Shown here piece by piece: positions 38,636 through 52,396 of a stretch of DNA of 64,000 nucleotides (position 1 is the stretch's first letter; every line of letters begins with the position of its first letter). The DNA is from Stutzerimonas stutzeri (GTDB lineage Bacteria; Pseudomonadota; Gammaproteobacteria; Pseudomonadales; Pseudomonadaceae). The stretch covers positions 2,790,001 through 2,854,000 of the forward strand of contig CP077641.1 in assembly GCA_019056435.1 (NCBI GenBank), in the 5' to 3' direction. The translations under genes were made by a program, and so were the position numbers. The notes below the pieces were generated by a model. It saw nothing but the letters and a program-made list of their open reading frames with translations. It had not been told where the DNA came from and made no database searches.

Positions 38636-41169
38636 ATGTCGCTGCGTCTGCCGTGTGTTCTGCTTCGCCTGATTGCAAGCGCTGCGTTGGCAACGGGGGC
38701 GCTCTCGGGCTGCCAGGCTTATCTCGACAGTCGCTACAGTGACAGCTTGCCCCCGGCGCAGGGAATCCAGGCGACCACCGGCCTGGACAAGAGTGTCAGC
38801 ATCCGACGCAACGCGATGGGTATGCCACTGATCGAGACGGCGACCTTTCACGATGCCCTGTTCGGCCTGGGTTACATCCACGCCACGGATCGCCTGAGTC
38901 AGATGGTCAGCCTGCGCCTGATGGCCCAGGGACGCCTGTCGGAGATGGCGGGGCCCGGCATGCTTGACGTTGACAGGTTCATGCGGGCCGTCAACCTGCG
39001 GCACAGCGCGTCGGTTCTGTACCGCGACAGTTCGCCTCGGCTGAAGAAATTCTTCGAGGTCTACGCCCGGGGCGTCAACGCCTATCTCTTCCGTCACCGA
39101 GACCGGCTGCCTATGGATCTCGCGGCGGCTGGCTACCAGCCGGAATACTGGAAGCCCGAGGACTCGGTGCTGGTGTTCTGCCTGCTCAATTTCGGTCTGT
39201 CGGTGAATCTCCAGGAGGAGATTGCCTCGCTCGTCCTGGCGCAGAAGGTAGGGAGCGACAGTCTGGCCTGGCTCGTACCCACGTATCCGGACGAAGCCCT
39301 GCCGGTCGGGGAGGCGGAAAAATTGAAGGGGCTGGAGCTGAGTGGCACGATCCCTGGGCTTGCCGCACTGGTAGGCGCGAGCCAGCAGGTCGCGGACCTG
39401 AATATGCTCGGCGTAGCCGCTTCGAACAATTGGGCCGTCGCCGGGAGCAACACTCGAAGCGGCAAGCCGTTGCTCGCCAACGACACGCATCTACCGCTAT
39501 CGATGCCCTCATACTGGAATTTCGTGCAGATCAGGGCCCCGAAGTTCCAGGCAGCAGGCGTCACCATTGCCGGCGTTCCGGCGGTCGTCGCGGGTTTCAA
39601 CGGCAAGCTGGCCTGGGGCATGACGATGGTCATGGGCGATACCCAGGATCTGTTCCTCGAGCAGGTCAGGCAGGAGGGCAATCAGTGGCGTTACCTGGCA
39701 GACGGGAAGTGGGTGCCACTGCGTGAGCGCCACGAAACCTTCTTCATCAAGGGGAGCGTCCTGTCCGTGAAACGATCTACGAAACCCGCAACGGGCCGCT
39801 GCTCAACAGTGTGCTGGGCGAGCGCAAGCATCCGCTGCAGCCGCTCCGGATGAGCACTGGTTATGGGGTGGCTTTGAAAGGCCTTCCGTTCGAAGGCGAC
39901 CAGTCCCTGGATGCGTTTTTCGACCTTTCCCGTGCGCAGTCGGTGGATCAGGCGTTCGAGGCGACTCGCGAGATCCGCGCCGCGGCGTTGAATATCCTGT
40001 TTGCCGACGAACAGGGCATCGGATGGCAGGTGACCGGGCGCTTCCCGAATCGGCGCGAAGGCGTCGGCCTGCTACCGTCACCGGGTTGGGATGGACGCTA
40101 TGACTGGGATGGCTTCGCCGATCCGATGTTGCACCCTTACGATCAGGATCCGATGCAGGGCTGGTTGGGTACGGCCAACCATCGCACCGTGCCGAAGGGG
40201 TACGGCATGCAACTGTCCAATTCCTGGTATTACCCTGAGCGAGCCGAGCGCATCGAGCAGTTGCTTGGCGCTGGCAAACAGGACGGCCGCAGCACGACGG
40301 CCATGCAGTACGACCAGACGACCCTGTTCGCGGCCAAGTTGAAGGCGATGTTCGAAGCGCCAGGTATGGCCGAGCCGCTGGAGGCTGCGATCGATGCACT
40401 AGCCGAGCCGGCGCGCGGTGACGCGCGACTGGCCTTGGCGCGCCTGCTGCGCTTCGATGGCACGCTTGCCGCCGACTCTGCGGATGCAGCGCTCTACGAG
40501 GCCTTTCTGAGCGAATCCGCCCGCGCGATCTTCCTCGACGAGCTCGGCCCTGATACCGAGGCGGCATGGCAGGCCCTGGTCGAGATGGCGAACGCATCCT
40601 ACTCGGCGCAGGCCGACCATCTGCTGGCGCGGGACGACAGCCCGTTCTGGAACGATGTCTCGACGCCCGAGCAGGAAGACAAGCCGCGAATCCTGGCCCG
40701 CGCGCTCGCCGCCGCGGTCGACTACATGAAGCGGGCGCAGGGACCTGATCCCGCCAGCTGGCGGTGGGGAGGGCTGCACACCTACCGCTGGCAGACGGAA
40801 ACCACCCGTCTTGCGCCTTACCTGCCGGCGGGGCAGCGCAGCGGCATGAAGGCGATTGCCAGCTATCTGGACCGCGGCCCCTATGCCGCTGGTGGCGACC
40901 ACAACACACTGAACGTGTCGGCTTACCGCTGGGGAGAGGATTTCGATACCTGGCTGATTCCGGCCATGCGCATCATCGTCGATTTCGGTCGGGAGGAGCC
41001 GATGCTCGGGCTCAACAGCTCGGGGCAGTCGGGCAATCCTGCAAGTCCGCATTACGCCGATGGCATCGACGCCTGGTTGAAGGGCCGGTACCAGAGCTTC
41101 CCGTTCAAGGCGGAGAACCTCGACAAGATCTACGGCAACCAGCGGTTGCTGCTCACGCCTGCGAAATAG
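38636..41169 (+). CDS. quiP: Acyl-homoserine lactone acylase, QuiP type (penicillin acylase family; frame break near 39765)
   Basis: An Ntn-hydrolase that in P. aeruginosa cleaves the acyl chain from long-chain homoserine lactones. The N-terminus has a lipobox-like LSGC (Cys26), then [30 protein letters not shown]. The spacer ends before [10 protein letters not shown], where Ser263 becomes the N-terminal nucleophile after self-cleavage. Later blocks, [30 protein letters not shown] and [17 protein letters not shown], match QuiP closely. The frame breaks between 39750 and 39770; one added base joins it to [17 protein letters not shown], giving 844 aa, the QuiP length. No luxI or luxR is in the window. 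Confidence 0.87.
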
Positions 41170-41199
41170 CCGCGCGCCCGGCGCCCTGGCGCGAGCCGG

Positions 41200-41892
41200 T
41201 CAGGCCTTCACCACCTCGAGCACCCGGATCCTGTCCGGGGCCGGGTAATGCCAACGGACATCCACGTCCCACAGTCGCGTGCCGTAGCGGCGTTCCGGGG
41301 GCGGCACCTGGTAGGCCGGGCGTGGGTCTTGCGCCAGACACTGTTCGATCAGTTCCACCAGCGGTTCGCTGAGCCGCCCGGCCTGCTGCCTGGCCTGGGC
41401 CAGCGCGTTTTCCGTCCACTGCACGGCTATCGCGCCAGGCGCTTCTGCGGCGAGTTCGTTACGCGCCTCGGCAATGGCGTCCGCATAGGGCACGTAAGGC
41501 TTGATGTCCAGCACTGGCGTGCCGTCGAGCAGGTCGATACCGGACAGGCGCAACCGGCCGGGCTCGACGCCTTCGAGCCGCACGACCGATTGGCCAATGC
41601 CGTTGGGGCGATGCGTCGATCGAGTCGCGAAAACCCCCACCATGCGATTGCCGCCGAGGCGGGGCGGGCGTACTCGCAAGCGCGGTTGCGCCTCCAGTGC
41701 TTCGTGGAAAAGGAACAGCAGCCATACGTGACTGACCTGCTCGAGCCCTTCCAGAGCAACGGCCTGATCGAAGGGAGCGACGAGTTCAAGCACGCCCCGA
41801 GCGGCCGGCGCCAGATGAGGCTGGCGGGGGATCGCGAATTTTTCCTTGAAGCACGAACGCACGAAACCGATGGGTGAGACGCGATAGGGCAT
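41200..41892 (-). CDS. trmO: tRNA (N6-threonylcarbamoyladenosine(37)-N6)-methyltransferase TrmO
   Basis: A 230-aa protein: MPYRVSPIGFVRSCFKEKFAIPRQP, LEGLEQVSHVWLLFLFHE, VGVFATRSTHRPNGIGQSVVRL and LSGIDLLDGTPVLDIKPYVPYAD are the TsaA/TrmO beta-barrel motifs, with a C-terminal alpha/beta tail. It adds a methyl group to t6A37 in tRNA-Thr. Convergent with quiP. Confidence 0.92.
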   Translation of the reverse strand: MPYRVSPIGFVRSCFKEKFAIPRQPHLAPAARGVLELVAPFDQAVALEGLEQVSHVWLLFLFHEALEAQPRLRVRPPRLGGNRMVGVFATRSTHRPNGIGQSVVRLEGVEPGRLRLSGIDLLDGTPVLDIKPYVPYADAIAEARNELAAEAPGAIAVQWTENALAQARQQAGRLSEPLVELIEQCLAQDPRPAYQVPPPERRYGTRLWDVDVRWHYPAPDRIRVLEVVKA

Positions 41893-42251
41893 GTCAGCGA
41901 ATTCGATTGAGGGAGCTATAGCTTAGCGAAGGCGATGGTCTTCGAGGTCCTTTACATCCCCGTTTGTTGTCTGAGCACTACGGGTAATGGAGGTCGTGCG
42001 TGCAGGGTTGCAGGTATTCGTGTAGGATAGCCGCCCTTTTTTAGAAGATGAGCTATTTTTGATTTACGGCTGCATGGCTGAACCCCTTCCGCGCCAAGGT
42101 TGCGACGACCTTCGGCGGCATTCGGCGTACCGCCTTTCGGTGCGACCCCTTTTCGGCAGCGACCTTCGCTGCCCTCCAGGCAGCGCCCAGGTCTGCCACC
42201 TCCATCGCGCCGCGATGTCCACTATCAGAACAAGTTCAGGAGAACGAACTG
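41893..42251. other. 359-nt region between trmO and betT
   Basis: No gene is supported. It must hold promoters for both divergent genes. A run CCCTTTTTTAGAAG (about 42033-42047) could end a short transcript. No betI-like gene or clear BetI operator is visible. Confidence 0.4.
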
Positions 42252-44314
42252 ATGAACGAGGCTGAGCTCTCACCCAACGATAACGATTCATCCCGGGATC
42301 GCATCAACCCGGTCGTGTTCTACAGTTCAGCGATCGCGATCGTAGTGTTCGCGCTGTGGACCATGTTTTCCACTGACGCGGCATTGCAAGTGATCAATGC
42401 GGTACTCGGCTGGATTTCCGATACCTTCGGCTGGTTCTACTTCCTTGCCGTGGTGGCTTACCTCACCTTCGTCGTGGTGATCGCGACCAGCCGCTACGGC
42501 AAGATCCGCCTTGGGCCGGATCATTCCAAGCCTGAATTCAACGTCCTGACCTGGGCGGCAATGCTGTTCTCTGCCGGTATCGGCATCGACCTGCTGTTCT
42601 TCTGCATCGCCGAGCCGATTACGCAGTTCCTCGAACCGCCAGTGGGCGAGGGTGGGTCGATCCAGGCCGCACGCCACGCCATGGAATTGACCTTCCTGCA
42701 TTGGGGGTTGTCCGGTTGGGGCGTGTACACCTTGGTGGGTATGTCGCTGGCCTACTTCAGCTTTCGCCAGGGACTGCCGCTGTCGATTCGTTCCTCGCTC
42801 TATCCGATTTTCGGCAAGGGCATCTACGGACCGATCGGTCATACGGTGGACACCGCCGCGGTCCTGGGCACCGTCTTTGGCATCGCGACCAGCCTCGGGA
42901 TCGGCATCATCCAGCTCAATTTCGGGCTGAACTACATCTTCGGCGTGCCCGAAGGCACCGTCACCCAGGCGGTCCTGGTGGTTTTGATCGTCGTGTTTTC
43001 CGCCATATCGGCCGCCACCGGCGTGGAGCGCGGCATACGCCGGTTGTCCGAATTCAATATGCTGCTGGCCGTGCTGCTCCTGCTCTTCGTCCTGTTCGCC
43101 GGCGAGACGACCTTCCTGCTCAACGCGCTGGTGATGAACATCGGCGACTACTTCTCCAATTTCATCGGGCTGTCGTTCGACACCTACGCCTATCAGCAGC
43201 CTACCGAGTGGCTGAACGCCTGGACCGTCTTCTTCTGGGCCTGGTGGATCGCATGGGGCCCCTTCGTCGGGCTGTTCCTGGCGCGCATCTCGCGTGGCCG
43301 TACCATTCGCGAGTTCGTCGTTGGCACCCTGTTGCTGCCCCTGGCCTTCATGATGGCCTGGATGTCGATCATGGGTAACAGTGCCATCGAGATGGTCATG
43401 AACGGTGCCGTCGAGTTCGGCGCACAGGCAGTTGCCAACCCTGGGTCATCGATCTATCTCTTCCTGCAAAGCCTCCCTGGGCGGGGTTGACCACCGCCGT
43501 CGCCACCATCCTGGCGATCGTATTTTTCGTCACGTCAGGCGATTCGGGGTCGCTGGTCTTGTCTAACTTCACCTCGATTCTCAGGGATGCCAACAGCGAT
43601 GCGCCGGTGTGGATGCGTGTGCTGTGGGCCGCGATCATCGGCGTGCTGACCTTGGCGCTGCTGATCGCCGGCGGCCTCACCGCCTTGCAGGGCACCGTGG
43701 TGATCATGGGCCTGCCATTCTCGATCGTGCTGGTATTCATGATGGTGGGCCTGTTCAAGGCGCTGCACGTGGAAGGTGTGATGGCAGACAGCTACCAGAA
43801 AAGCCTGGCCGGGCATCTGTCCGGTCGCGCGACGCTGGAGCATGCGCACATGAACTGGAGCCAGCGGTTGTCCCGTGCCATGAGTTTTCCGAGCCTGTCG
43901 CAGATTCGTCGCTACCTGAAGGAGACCTGCCGGCCGGCAATGGAAGAGATCCAGAAGGCGCTCGGCGAGAAGGGCGTGCCGGTGGAGATCATCGAAGGCG
44001 AGGCCGGCAACGAACATCTCATCCTCAACGTGAACCTGGGCACCGAGCTGGATTTCACCTATCAGATCTGGCCGCTGCGCAGCGCCATGCCGTCCTTTGC
44101 CGTGCGCACCTCCAGCAGCAGCGCCCATTACTACCGGCTCGAGGCGCACCTGCGCCAAGGCAGTCTTGGCTATGACCTGATGGGCTACTCAAAGCGCCAG
44201 CTGATCGAGGACATCCTCGACCACTACGAGCATCACATGCAGTTCCTGCATCTGCAGCGCGAGCAGGGCACCCTGTCGGACGGCGCATCCGAGCCGGGTA
44301 CCGCAGGCAACTGA
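42252..44314 (+). CDS. betT: BCCT-family choline transporter BetT (frame break near 43476)
   Basis: A 12-TM betaine/choline/carnitine transporter with about 687 aa after correction. It has [51 protein letters not shown] and [32 protein letters not shown], the BCCT signature with its tryptophan-rich TM8. The frame breaks in the C run at 43475-43477; one added C gives [31 protein letters not shown]. The C-terminal ~170 residues are cytoplasmic, as in osmo-sensing BetT proteins. It heads betT-betB-betA, which imports choline and oxidises it to glycine betaine. Confidence 0.92.
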
Positions 44315-44398
44315 TCCCGGCCGTGTACGCCACGGCTTCTTTCACATCACGGCAGGGCCTACCCGGCCCGGCCGTTCGGACATCGCAAGAGGTACATC

Positions 44399-45870
44399 AT
44401 GGCCCGTTACCCACGGCAACAACTCTACATCGATGGTGCCTACGTCGACGCAAGCGGCGGCCGTTTCTTCGAGAGCATCAACCCCGCCAATGGCGAAGTC
44501 CTGGCGGAGGTCGCTCAGGCTTCGGCTGCCGATCTCGAGCGCGCGGTCCAGAGTGCCGAGAAGGGGCAGAAGATCTGGGCTTCGTTCACCGGCATCGAAC
44601 GTGCCCGTGTGATGCGCAAGGCGGTCGATATCCTGCGCGAGCGCAACGACGAACTGGCTCTGCTCGAAACCCTCGACACCGGCAAGCCGCTAATGGAGAC
44701 CCGCAGCGTCGATATCGTCACCGGCGCCGACGTGCTGGAGTATTACGCGGGCCTGGCGCCTGCCATCGAAGGCGAGCAGATACCGCTGCGAGATACGAGC
44801 TTCGTCTATACCCGTCGCGAGCCGCTGGGTGTCGTCGCCGGTATCGGTGCCTGGAACTATCCGATCCAGATCGCCCTGTGGAAAGCAGCGCCCGCTCTGG
44901 CGGCGGGCAACGCGATGATCTTCAAACCCAGCGAGGTGACGTCGCTGAGCGCGCTCAAACTGGCGGAAATCTTCACCGAGGCGGGTTTGCCCGCCGGTGT
45001 GTTCAATGTGTTGACCGGAACCGGGGCGGAAATCGGCGCGCTGCTTACCGAGCATCCGCGCATCGCCAAGGTGTCCTTTACCGGTGGTGTGGTAACCGGC
45101 AAGAAGGTGATGTCCAGCGCCGCAGCGTCGTCGCTCAAGGACGTCACCATGGAGCTTGGGGCAAGTCGCCCCTGGTCGTCTGTGACGACGCGGACCTCGA
45201 TCGCGCCGCCGACATCGCGATGATGGCCAATTTCTTCAGCTCCGGGCAGGTCTGTACCAACGGCACCCGCGTGTTCGTGCCCCGTCAGCGGCTCGCTGAG
45301 TTCGAGGCCAAGCTGCTGGAACGGGTCAAGCGCATCCGCATGGGCGACCCGCAAGACGAGCGGACCACCTTCGGCCCGATGGTCAGCTTCGCGCACATGC
45401 AGAACGTGCTCGGCTACATCGCCAAGGGCAAGGCGCAAGGCGCAAGGCTGCTTTGCGGGGGCGAGCGCGCCACGGCTGGCGAGTTCGGTCGTGGTGCCTT
45501 CGTCGAGCCGACCATCTTCAGCGATTGCACCGATGACATGATCATCGCCCGCGAAGAGATCTTCGGCCCGGTCCTCAGCCTGTTGACCTATGACGACGAA
45601 GACGAAGCGGTCCGCCGCGCGAACGACAGCGACTATGGTCTGGCTGCCGGCGTGGTCACCCGCGACCTGGCCCGCGCTCACCGCATCATTCACCAGATGG
45701 AAGCGGGCATCTGCTGGATCAATACCTGGGGTGAGTCGGCTGCGCAGATGCCGGTCGGTGGCTACAAGCAGTCCGGTATTGGCCGCGAAAACGGCATTTC
45801 GTCCCTGGCGCACTACACGCGGTTGAAATCCGTGCAGGTGGAACTGGGCGACTTCGCCTCGGTTTTCTAG
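44399..45870 (+). CDS. betB: Betaine-aldehyde dehydrogenase (frame break near 45160)
   Basis: A 490-aa NAD(P)-dependent aldehyde dehydrogenase that turns betaine aldehyde into glycine betaine. The start [21 protein letters not shown] matches Bet[31 protein letters not shown] holds the catalytic Asn, and VTMELGGKSPLVV the catalytic Glu. The frame breaks at GGGG 45158-45161 exactly inside this last motif; adding one G restores it. [16 protein letters not shown] then gives the catalytic Cys, and EIFGPVLSL the usual end block. 85 nt after betT. Confidence 0.94.
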
Positions 45871-47601
<1,731 letters not shown>

Positions 47602-47622
47602 AGGGTTTGCCACGCAGGAACG

Positions 47623-47648
47623 AAACGCCCCGCATGTGCGGGGCGTTT
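47623..47648. terminator. Bidirectional terminator between betA and rimO
   Basis: AAACGCCCCGCA and TGCGGGGCGTTT form a perfect 12-bp stem with a TG loop; TTTTC follows on the plus strand and AAACG/TTTCG on the minus strand gives a T-rich end for rimO. Confidence 0.93.
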
Positions 47649-47666
47649 TCGTGTCCGGGGCCTGGC

Positions 47667-48988
47667 TCAGATCCCTTCGGCCCAGAGATCGTACTCATCG
47701 GCGTTGGTGACGCGTACCCGCACCTTATCGCCCGGTTGCAGCGGCTTGTCGCTGTCGACGTAGACCATGCCGTCGATTTCGGGTGCGTCGGCATAGGAGC
47801 GGCCGATGGCGCCGTCCTCGTCCACTTCGTCGATCAGCACCTCGATCTCCTGGCCGATCTTGCGCTCCAGGCGCGCAGCACTGATGGCCTGCTGGTGCGC
47901 CATGAAGCGGTCCCAGCGGTCCTGCTTGATCTCGTCCGGTACCGGCTCCAGACCCAGCGCTTCGGCCGGCGCACCTTCGACGGGCGAATACTGGAAACAG
48001 CCGACCCGGTCCAGCTGCGCTTCGGTGAGCCAGTCGAGCAGGTACTGAAAATCTTCTTCCGTCTCGCCGGGGAAGCCGACGATAAAGGTCGAACGGATGG
48101 TCAGCTGCGGGCAGATTTCACGCCACTTCTTGATGCGTGCCAGCGTCTTGTCCTCGAAGGCCGGGCGCTTCATCGCCTTGAGCACCTTCGGGCTGGCGTG
48201 CTGGAAGGGAATGTCCAGGTAGGGCAGCAATTTGCCCTCGGCCATCAGTGGAATCACGTCATCGACGTTGGGGTAGGGGTAGACATAATGCAGGCGAACC
48301 CACACCCCCATCGACGACAGGGCCTGGCAGAGCTCCAGCATGCGCGTCTTGACCGGCTGGCCGTTCCAGAAATCGGTCTTGTATTTCACGTCCACGCCGT
48401 AGGCGCTGGTGTCCTGGCTGATCACCAGGATTTCCTTCACGCCCGCCTTGACCAGCCGCTCGGCCTCGCTGAGCACGTCCCCACGGGGCGACTGACAAGC
48501 TTGCCGCGCATGGATGGAATGATGCAGAAGCTGCAGCTGTGGTTGCAGCCTTCGGATATCTTCAGATAGGCATAGTGGCGCGGGGTGAGCTTGATGCCCT
48601 GCGGCGGGACGAGGTCGACGAAGGGGTCGTGGTCGATTTTCGGCGGTACGACCTCATGCACGGCGTTGACCACCTGCTCGTACTGCTGCGGGCCGGTCAC
48701 GGCGAGGACGCTGGGGTGGACGCTGCGGATGTTGTCTTCGGCCACGCCCATGCAGCCGGTGACGATCACCTTGCCATTCTCGGCGATGGCCTCGCCGATG
48801 GCGTCCAGCGATTCGGCCTTGGCGCTGTCGATGAAGCCACAGGTGTTGACCACCACCACGTCGGCGTCCTGGTAGGTGGGCACGATCTGGTAGCCCTCCA
48901 TGCGCAGCTGGGTCAGGATGCGTTCGGAATCCACCGTGGCTTTCGGGCAGCCAAGCGAAACGAATCCGACAGTAGGAGCTTTGCTCAT
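47667..48988 (-). CDS. rimO: Ribosomal protein S12 methylthiotransferase RimO (frame break near 48480)
   Basis: A radical-SAM enzyme that adds a methylthio group to Asp88/89 of ribosomal protein S12. The UPF0004 domain has [34 protein letters not shown] and VTGCMG, giving three Cys for the auxiliary cluster. The radical-SAM motif is [20 protein letters not shown] (CxxxCxxC). The frame breaks in C4 at 48479-48482; adding one base joins SRPVG to [29 protein letters not shown] domain ends the 440-aa protein. Monocistronic. Confidence 0.94.
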
Positions 48989-49108
48989 CGGGTTACCTCA
49001 GGACACCGTGCTTAAAAGGCGCGGGAGTATACAGCGATTTGCGTCCGTTCGAACCTGCTGTTGCGGACCAGGCGTCGGCTGGCGGACGGGGTGACGGCGT
49101 CGCGTCGC

Positions 49109-50691
49109 TCAGCCGGGCCTGGGCGCGTCGGGTTCGGCAATTTCCGAGCGGTTGCGCCCGCGTTGCTTGGCCTTGTAGAGCGCTCCGTCTGCCAGCTTGA
49201 GGGTGCGCTCGATGTGCTCGGCATGATAGGGCCAGAGCGCGATACCTAGCGAAATGGTGATATGGCCGACGTCGGGCAGGTCGTCCTGCTCGACGCTTTG
49301 ACGCAGGCGTTCGGCGACCAGCAAGGCGGATTCCAGATTGGCCTCGGGCAGAAGAATCAGGAACTCCTCGCCACCGCTGCGGCAGAGCACGTCCGCATCA
49401 CGCGAGCAGGCGGTCATCAATTGCGCCACGTAGCGGATCACGTTGTCGCCAACGTCGTGCCCGTGGGTGTCGTTGATGCGCTTGAAATGGTCCAGATCCA
49501 GGGCAATCACAGCGAAAGGGCGCCGCTCCGCGGCCATCGCCTCGAGCGCCAACTGCAGGCCGCGGCGGTTGTGCAAACCGGTCAGTGGATCGGTCTGGGC
49601 GTCGAGGTTGAGCTTGCCGATGCGCTGGTGGAGCAGGCTGATGCCCAACTGCAAGGCGCGCTTGAGTTGTGCCGCCTCGAAATACCAGGAGCGGATGCGC
49701 TGGATGCGTTCGGCGCTTTCGGGCGCATCCATTTCGCTGGCGCTCTGCGCCAATTGCCACAGCGGTCGTGTGATCAGCCTGGCGAGTCCCCAGCTACACA
49801 AGAGGGTCAGCAGCGCGAGCGGTGCCGTCTCGCGCAGGACCTTCAGCATCAGCCCGTCGAGCGGGTGAAGGGTGTCGGCTGTCGGCCGTTGGGCGACCAC
49901 GCCCCAGCCGGACGCCGGCGAGGCCGCGTAGCCGGCCAGCATGTCCACCCCTTGACTGTTGATGATGCGTTGGCTGCCCGACTCGCCGCGCAGCACCTTG
50001 TCGATCACCTCGTTCTCGCCCACGACTGTGCCCAGCCGCGCAGGGTCGGGGTGGTACAACAATCGCCGCGACCGGTCGACGGCATAGAGATAGGAGCCGT
50101 CGAGGTAGAAGTGATCGCCCAGCAGGCTGTTGAGGATGTTGCGGTCCTTGAGGTAGATAGCCCCGCCGATGTAGCCCAGGTAGGTGCCGTCCTCGGCGGT
50201 GATCGGGTGCGAGATCATGACCACCAGTTCGCCGATGGCAGACATGTAAGGGCTGCTGATCAACGGGCGGCGCTCACGCAGCGCTTGGCGCGCGCCGGGT
50301 GAGTCGAGCTTCTGTCCGACCAGCTGTCCGGTATTCGGCGCGGTTGCACGCACCACGCCGTAGGCGTCCGTAATGAGCACGGCGTTGAAACTGTCGGTTT
50401 GCCGCCGGAGGCGGTCGGTCTCCTGGCCAACGTCCGGTCATCGAAGCGCGCCGCGAGGCTTTCCGCACTCACCGACAGTTGCTGCTGTGCACCCCGGAAA
50501 AACAGCTCCGTACTGTTGGCCAGCTTGGCCGCATAGGCGCGGTTCGCCTCCAGCGTACTGTCGATGAGCGATTCGCGCTGCACCTTGTAACTCGCGTAGA
50601 AGCCGATGCTGAGCGTGACCAGTCCGCTGAGCATGGCGAGCAGGATGATCAGTCGGCGCAAGTCCAGGCGCGGCAGGCGGGCTGAGTGCAT
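49109..50691 (-). CDS. Membrane-bound diguanylate cyclase, dCache-GGDEF (frame break near 50425)
   Basis: A 527-aa inner-membrane sensor after correction. One TM helix (about 13-33, IILLAMLSGLVTLSIGFYASY), a periplasmic dCache-type domain with TAEDGTYLGYIGGAIYLKD and SQGVDMLAGYAASPASGWGVVAQRP, a second TM helix (about 290-308), a linker helix and a GGDEF domain. The active site is GGEEF and the inhibitory site RDAD lies five residues before it, so it should make c-di-GMP with product control. The frame break is near 50425, where one added base links FDDRTLA to QETDRLRRQTDSFNAVLI. Start ATG 50691 is my choice as the first Met before the TM helix. Confidence 0.9.
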
Positions 50692-50918
50692 AGGGGGTTT
50701 TTGTTGTCCTCGGGGTCGCGGCGCATGGTAGGTGTTTTGGTCAGGTGGCTCCAGTCCGCTGTTCACTTCATGACCAATGAGCGCCGTCAGGCAGGACGTG
50801 CGGTTGGCTTCGCCGCGCTGAACGTCGGCGTTGCGCAGTTGACCAATGTAGATAGCGTCCGGGTTGGGGGCGGTACATTTGCTAACATGCGCCCTATTGA
50901 CCGAAACGAGTAGCTGCT

Positions 50919-52396
50919 GTGAGCGAAACCGATACCCATGTGCCACCGGGTCCAGCGCGTGTCCCGACCGGCGTACCCGGGCTGGACGCCGTGCTCGAGG
51001 GTGGCCTGCTGCCTAGAGCGGTGTACATCGTCCAGGGTGGCCCGGGTGAAGGCAAGACCATCCTGGCCAATCAGATCTGCTACAGCTGGGCGGCACGAGG
51101 CGAGCGGTCGCTCTATGTGACCCTGCTGGCCGAAACCCATCACCGGTTGTTGCGGCACCTGCAGAACATGGCGTTCATGGACAACCGGCACGCCGGCACC
51201 TCCGTCACCTATGAAAGCGCCTTCGACATCCTGCGTACCGACGGCCTGGAAGGCGTGCTGCGCTACCTGTCCCGCAACGGCAAACGGCAGCAGGCCTCGC
51301 TGATCGTCATCGACGGGCTGTTCGCCCTCGAGGAAAACGCCCATTCCGAGCGGGCTTTCCGCGAATTCATCAACGACTTGTCGGTGTACGCCGATGTGGT
51401 GGGTTGCACGATTCTGCTGCTGACCAACAGCAAGCGCGATTCGGGAGCCCCGAATTCACCATGGTCGACGGCTGGCTGCAGCTGGGTAGCGAAGAGGACT
51501 ACTCGCGCACCTATCGCTATCTGCAGGTGCGCAAGTTCCGAGGCAGCGGCTTCGTGGCTGGCCGCCACATGACGGCCATTTCCAACGCCGGGTTCCGCGT
51601 CTTTCCACGGCTGGAAGCCGTTACGGGCGAGCTGGAGTCGGCCGTGATGCGCGACCAGCGGCTGTCGACCGGTGCCGTCGGGCTGGATGCGATCATCGAG
51701 GGAGGCATTCCCTACTCGTCGACCACCTTGCTGGTTGGCCCGACCGGCGTGGGCAAGACCACGCTGGGGCTGAGCTTCATCTGCCAGAGCACGGTCGAGG
51801 AGCCCGGGTTGGTATTCGGCTTCTACGAGGACGAGCATCGTCTGCGCCGCCGCGCCGATGCCCTCGGGCTCGAGCTGGGCGCTTTGATCGATAAGGGTAT
51901 CGTCGGAGTGGTCCATCATTCACCGACCGAGTTCCTGCAGGACGAGCTGGCCGAGGAAATCATCGAAACCGTGCGCCGCCACGGTGCAAGGCGGCTGTTC
52001 ATCGATGGTGTGGACGCGTTCAAGCAGGCCTCGGTTGACTCGCAGCGGCTGGGGCGCTTCCTCAGTACGCTCACGGCGATCCTGCGCTGCGAAGGGGTGA
52101 CCACGGTGTTCACCGCCGAGCTTGCCGAGATCGTTGGCGGCCAGCACGGCCTTCAATTCACGGCCGTATCGGCGATTGCCGAGAACATCATCTTGCTGCG
52201 ATATGCCGAACTCGAGTCGCGGCTCTACCGCACGCTCGCCATTCTCAAGATGCGCGAGAGCGGTTTCGACCCTTATGTCTATGAATTTCACCTGGATGCG
52301 AGGGGCTTCCGCCTGGGCGAGCGGATGGAGGGGACCGAGGGCGTCATAACAGGACGCCCGCACCGCCTGTCGCCGGCAGGGGAAGGGAATGTGTGA
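50919..52396 (+). CDS. Two-domain KaiC-like ATPase (frame break near 51444)
   Basis: A tandem RecA/KaiC-fold protein of 492 aa after correction. Domain 1: GVPGLDAVLEGGLLPRAVYIVQGGPGEGKTILA with Walker A at 41-47 and Walker B LIVIDGLFAL. Domain 2: TGAVGLDAIIEGGIPYSSTTLLVGPTGVGKTTLG with Walker A and RLFIDGVDAF as Walker B; FGFYEDEHRLRRRADALG corresponds to the acidic patch after the P-loop in KaiC. The frame breaks at GGG 51443-51445; one G joins SKRDSG to SPEFTMVDGW. The GTG start at 50919 is used. No kaiA or kaiB is near. It overlaps the receiver gene by 8 nt and is divergent from the diguanylate cyclase. Confidence 0.85.

Noticed and set aside
42059..42265. Possible small gene before betT
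   Set aside because: The translation is Arg/Pro/Cys-rich with no motif, overlaps the betT start and has no ribosome site.
45158..45161. Programmed ribosomal frameshifting as an explanation for the broken frames
   Set aside because: The breaks lack a common slippery heptamer or downstream pseudoknot and are spread over 17 unrelated genes; sequencing error is simpler.
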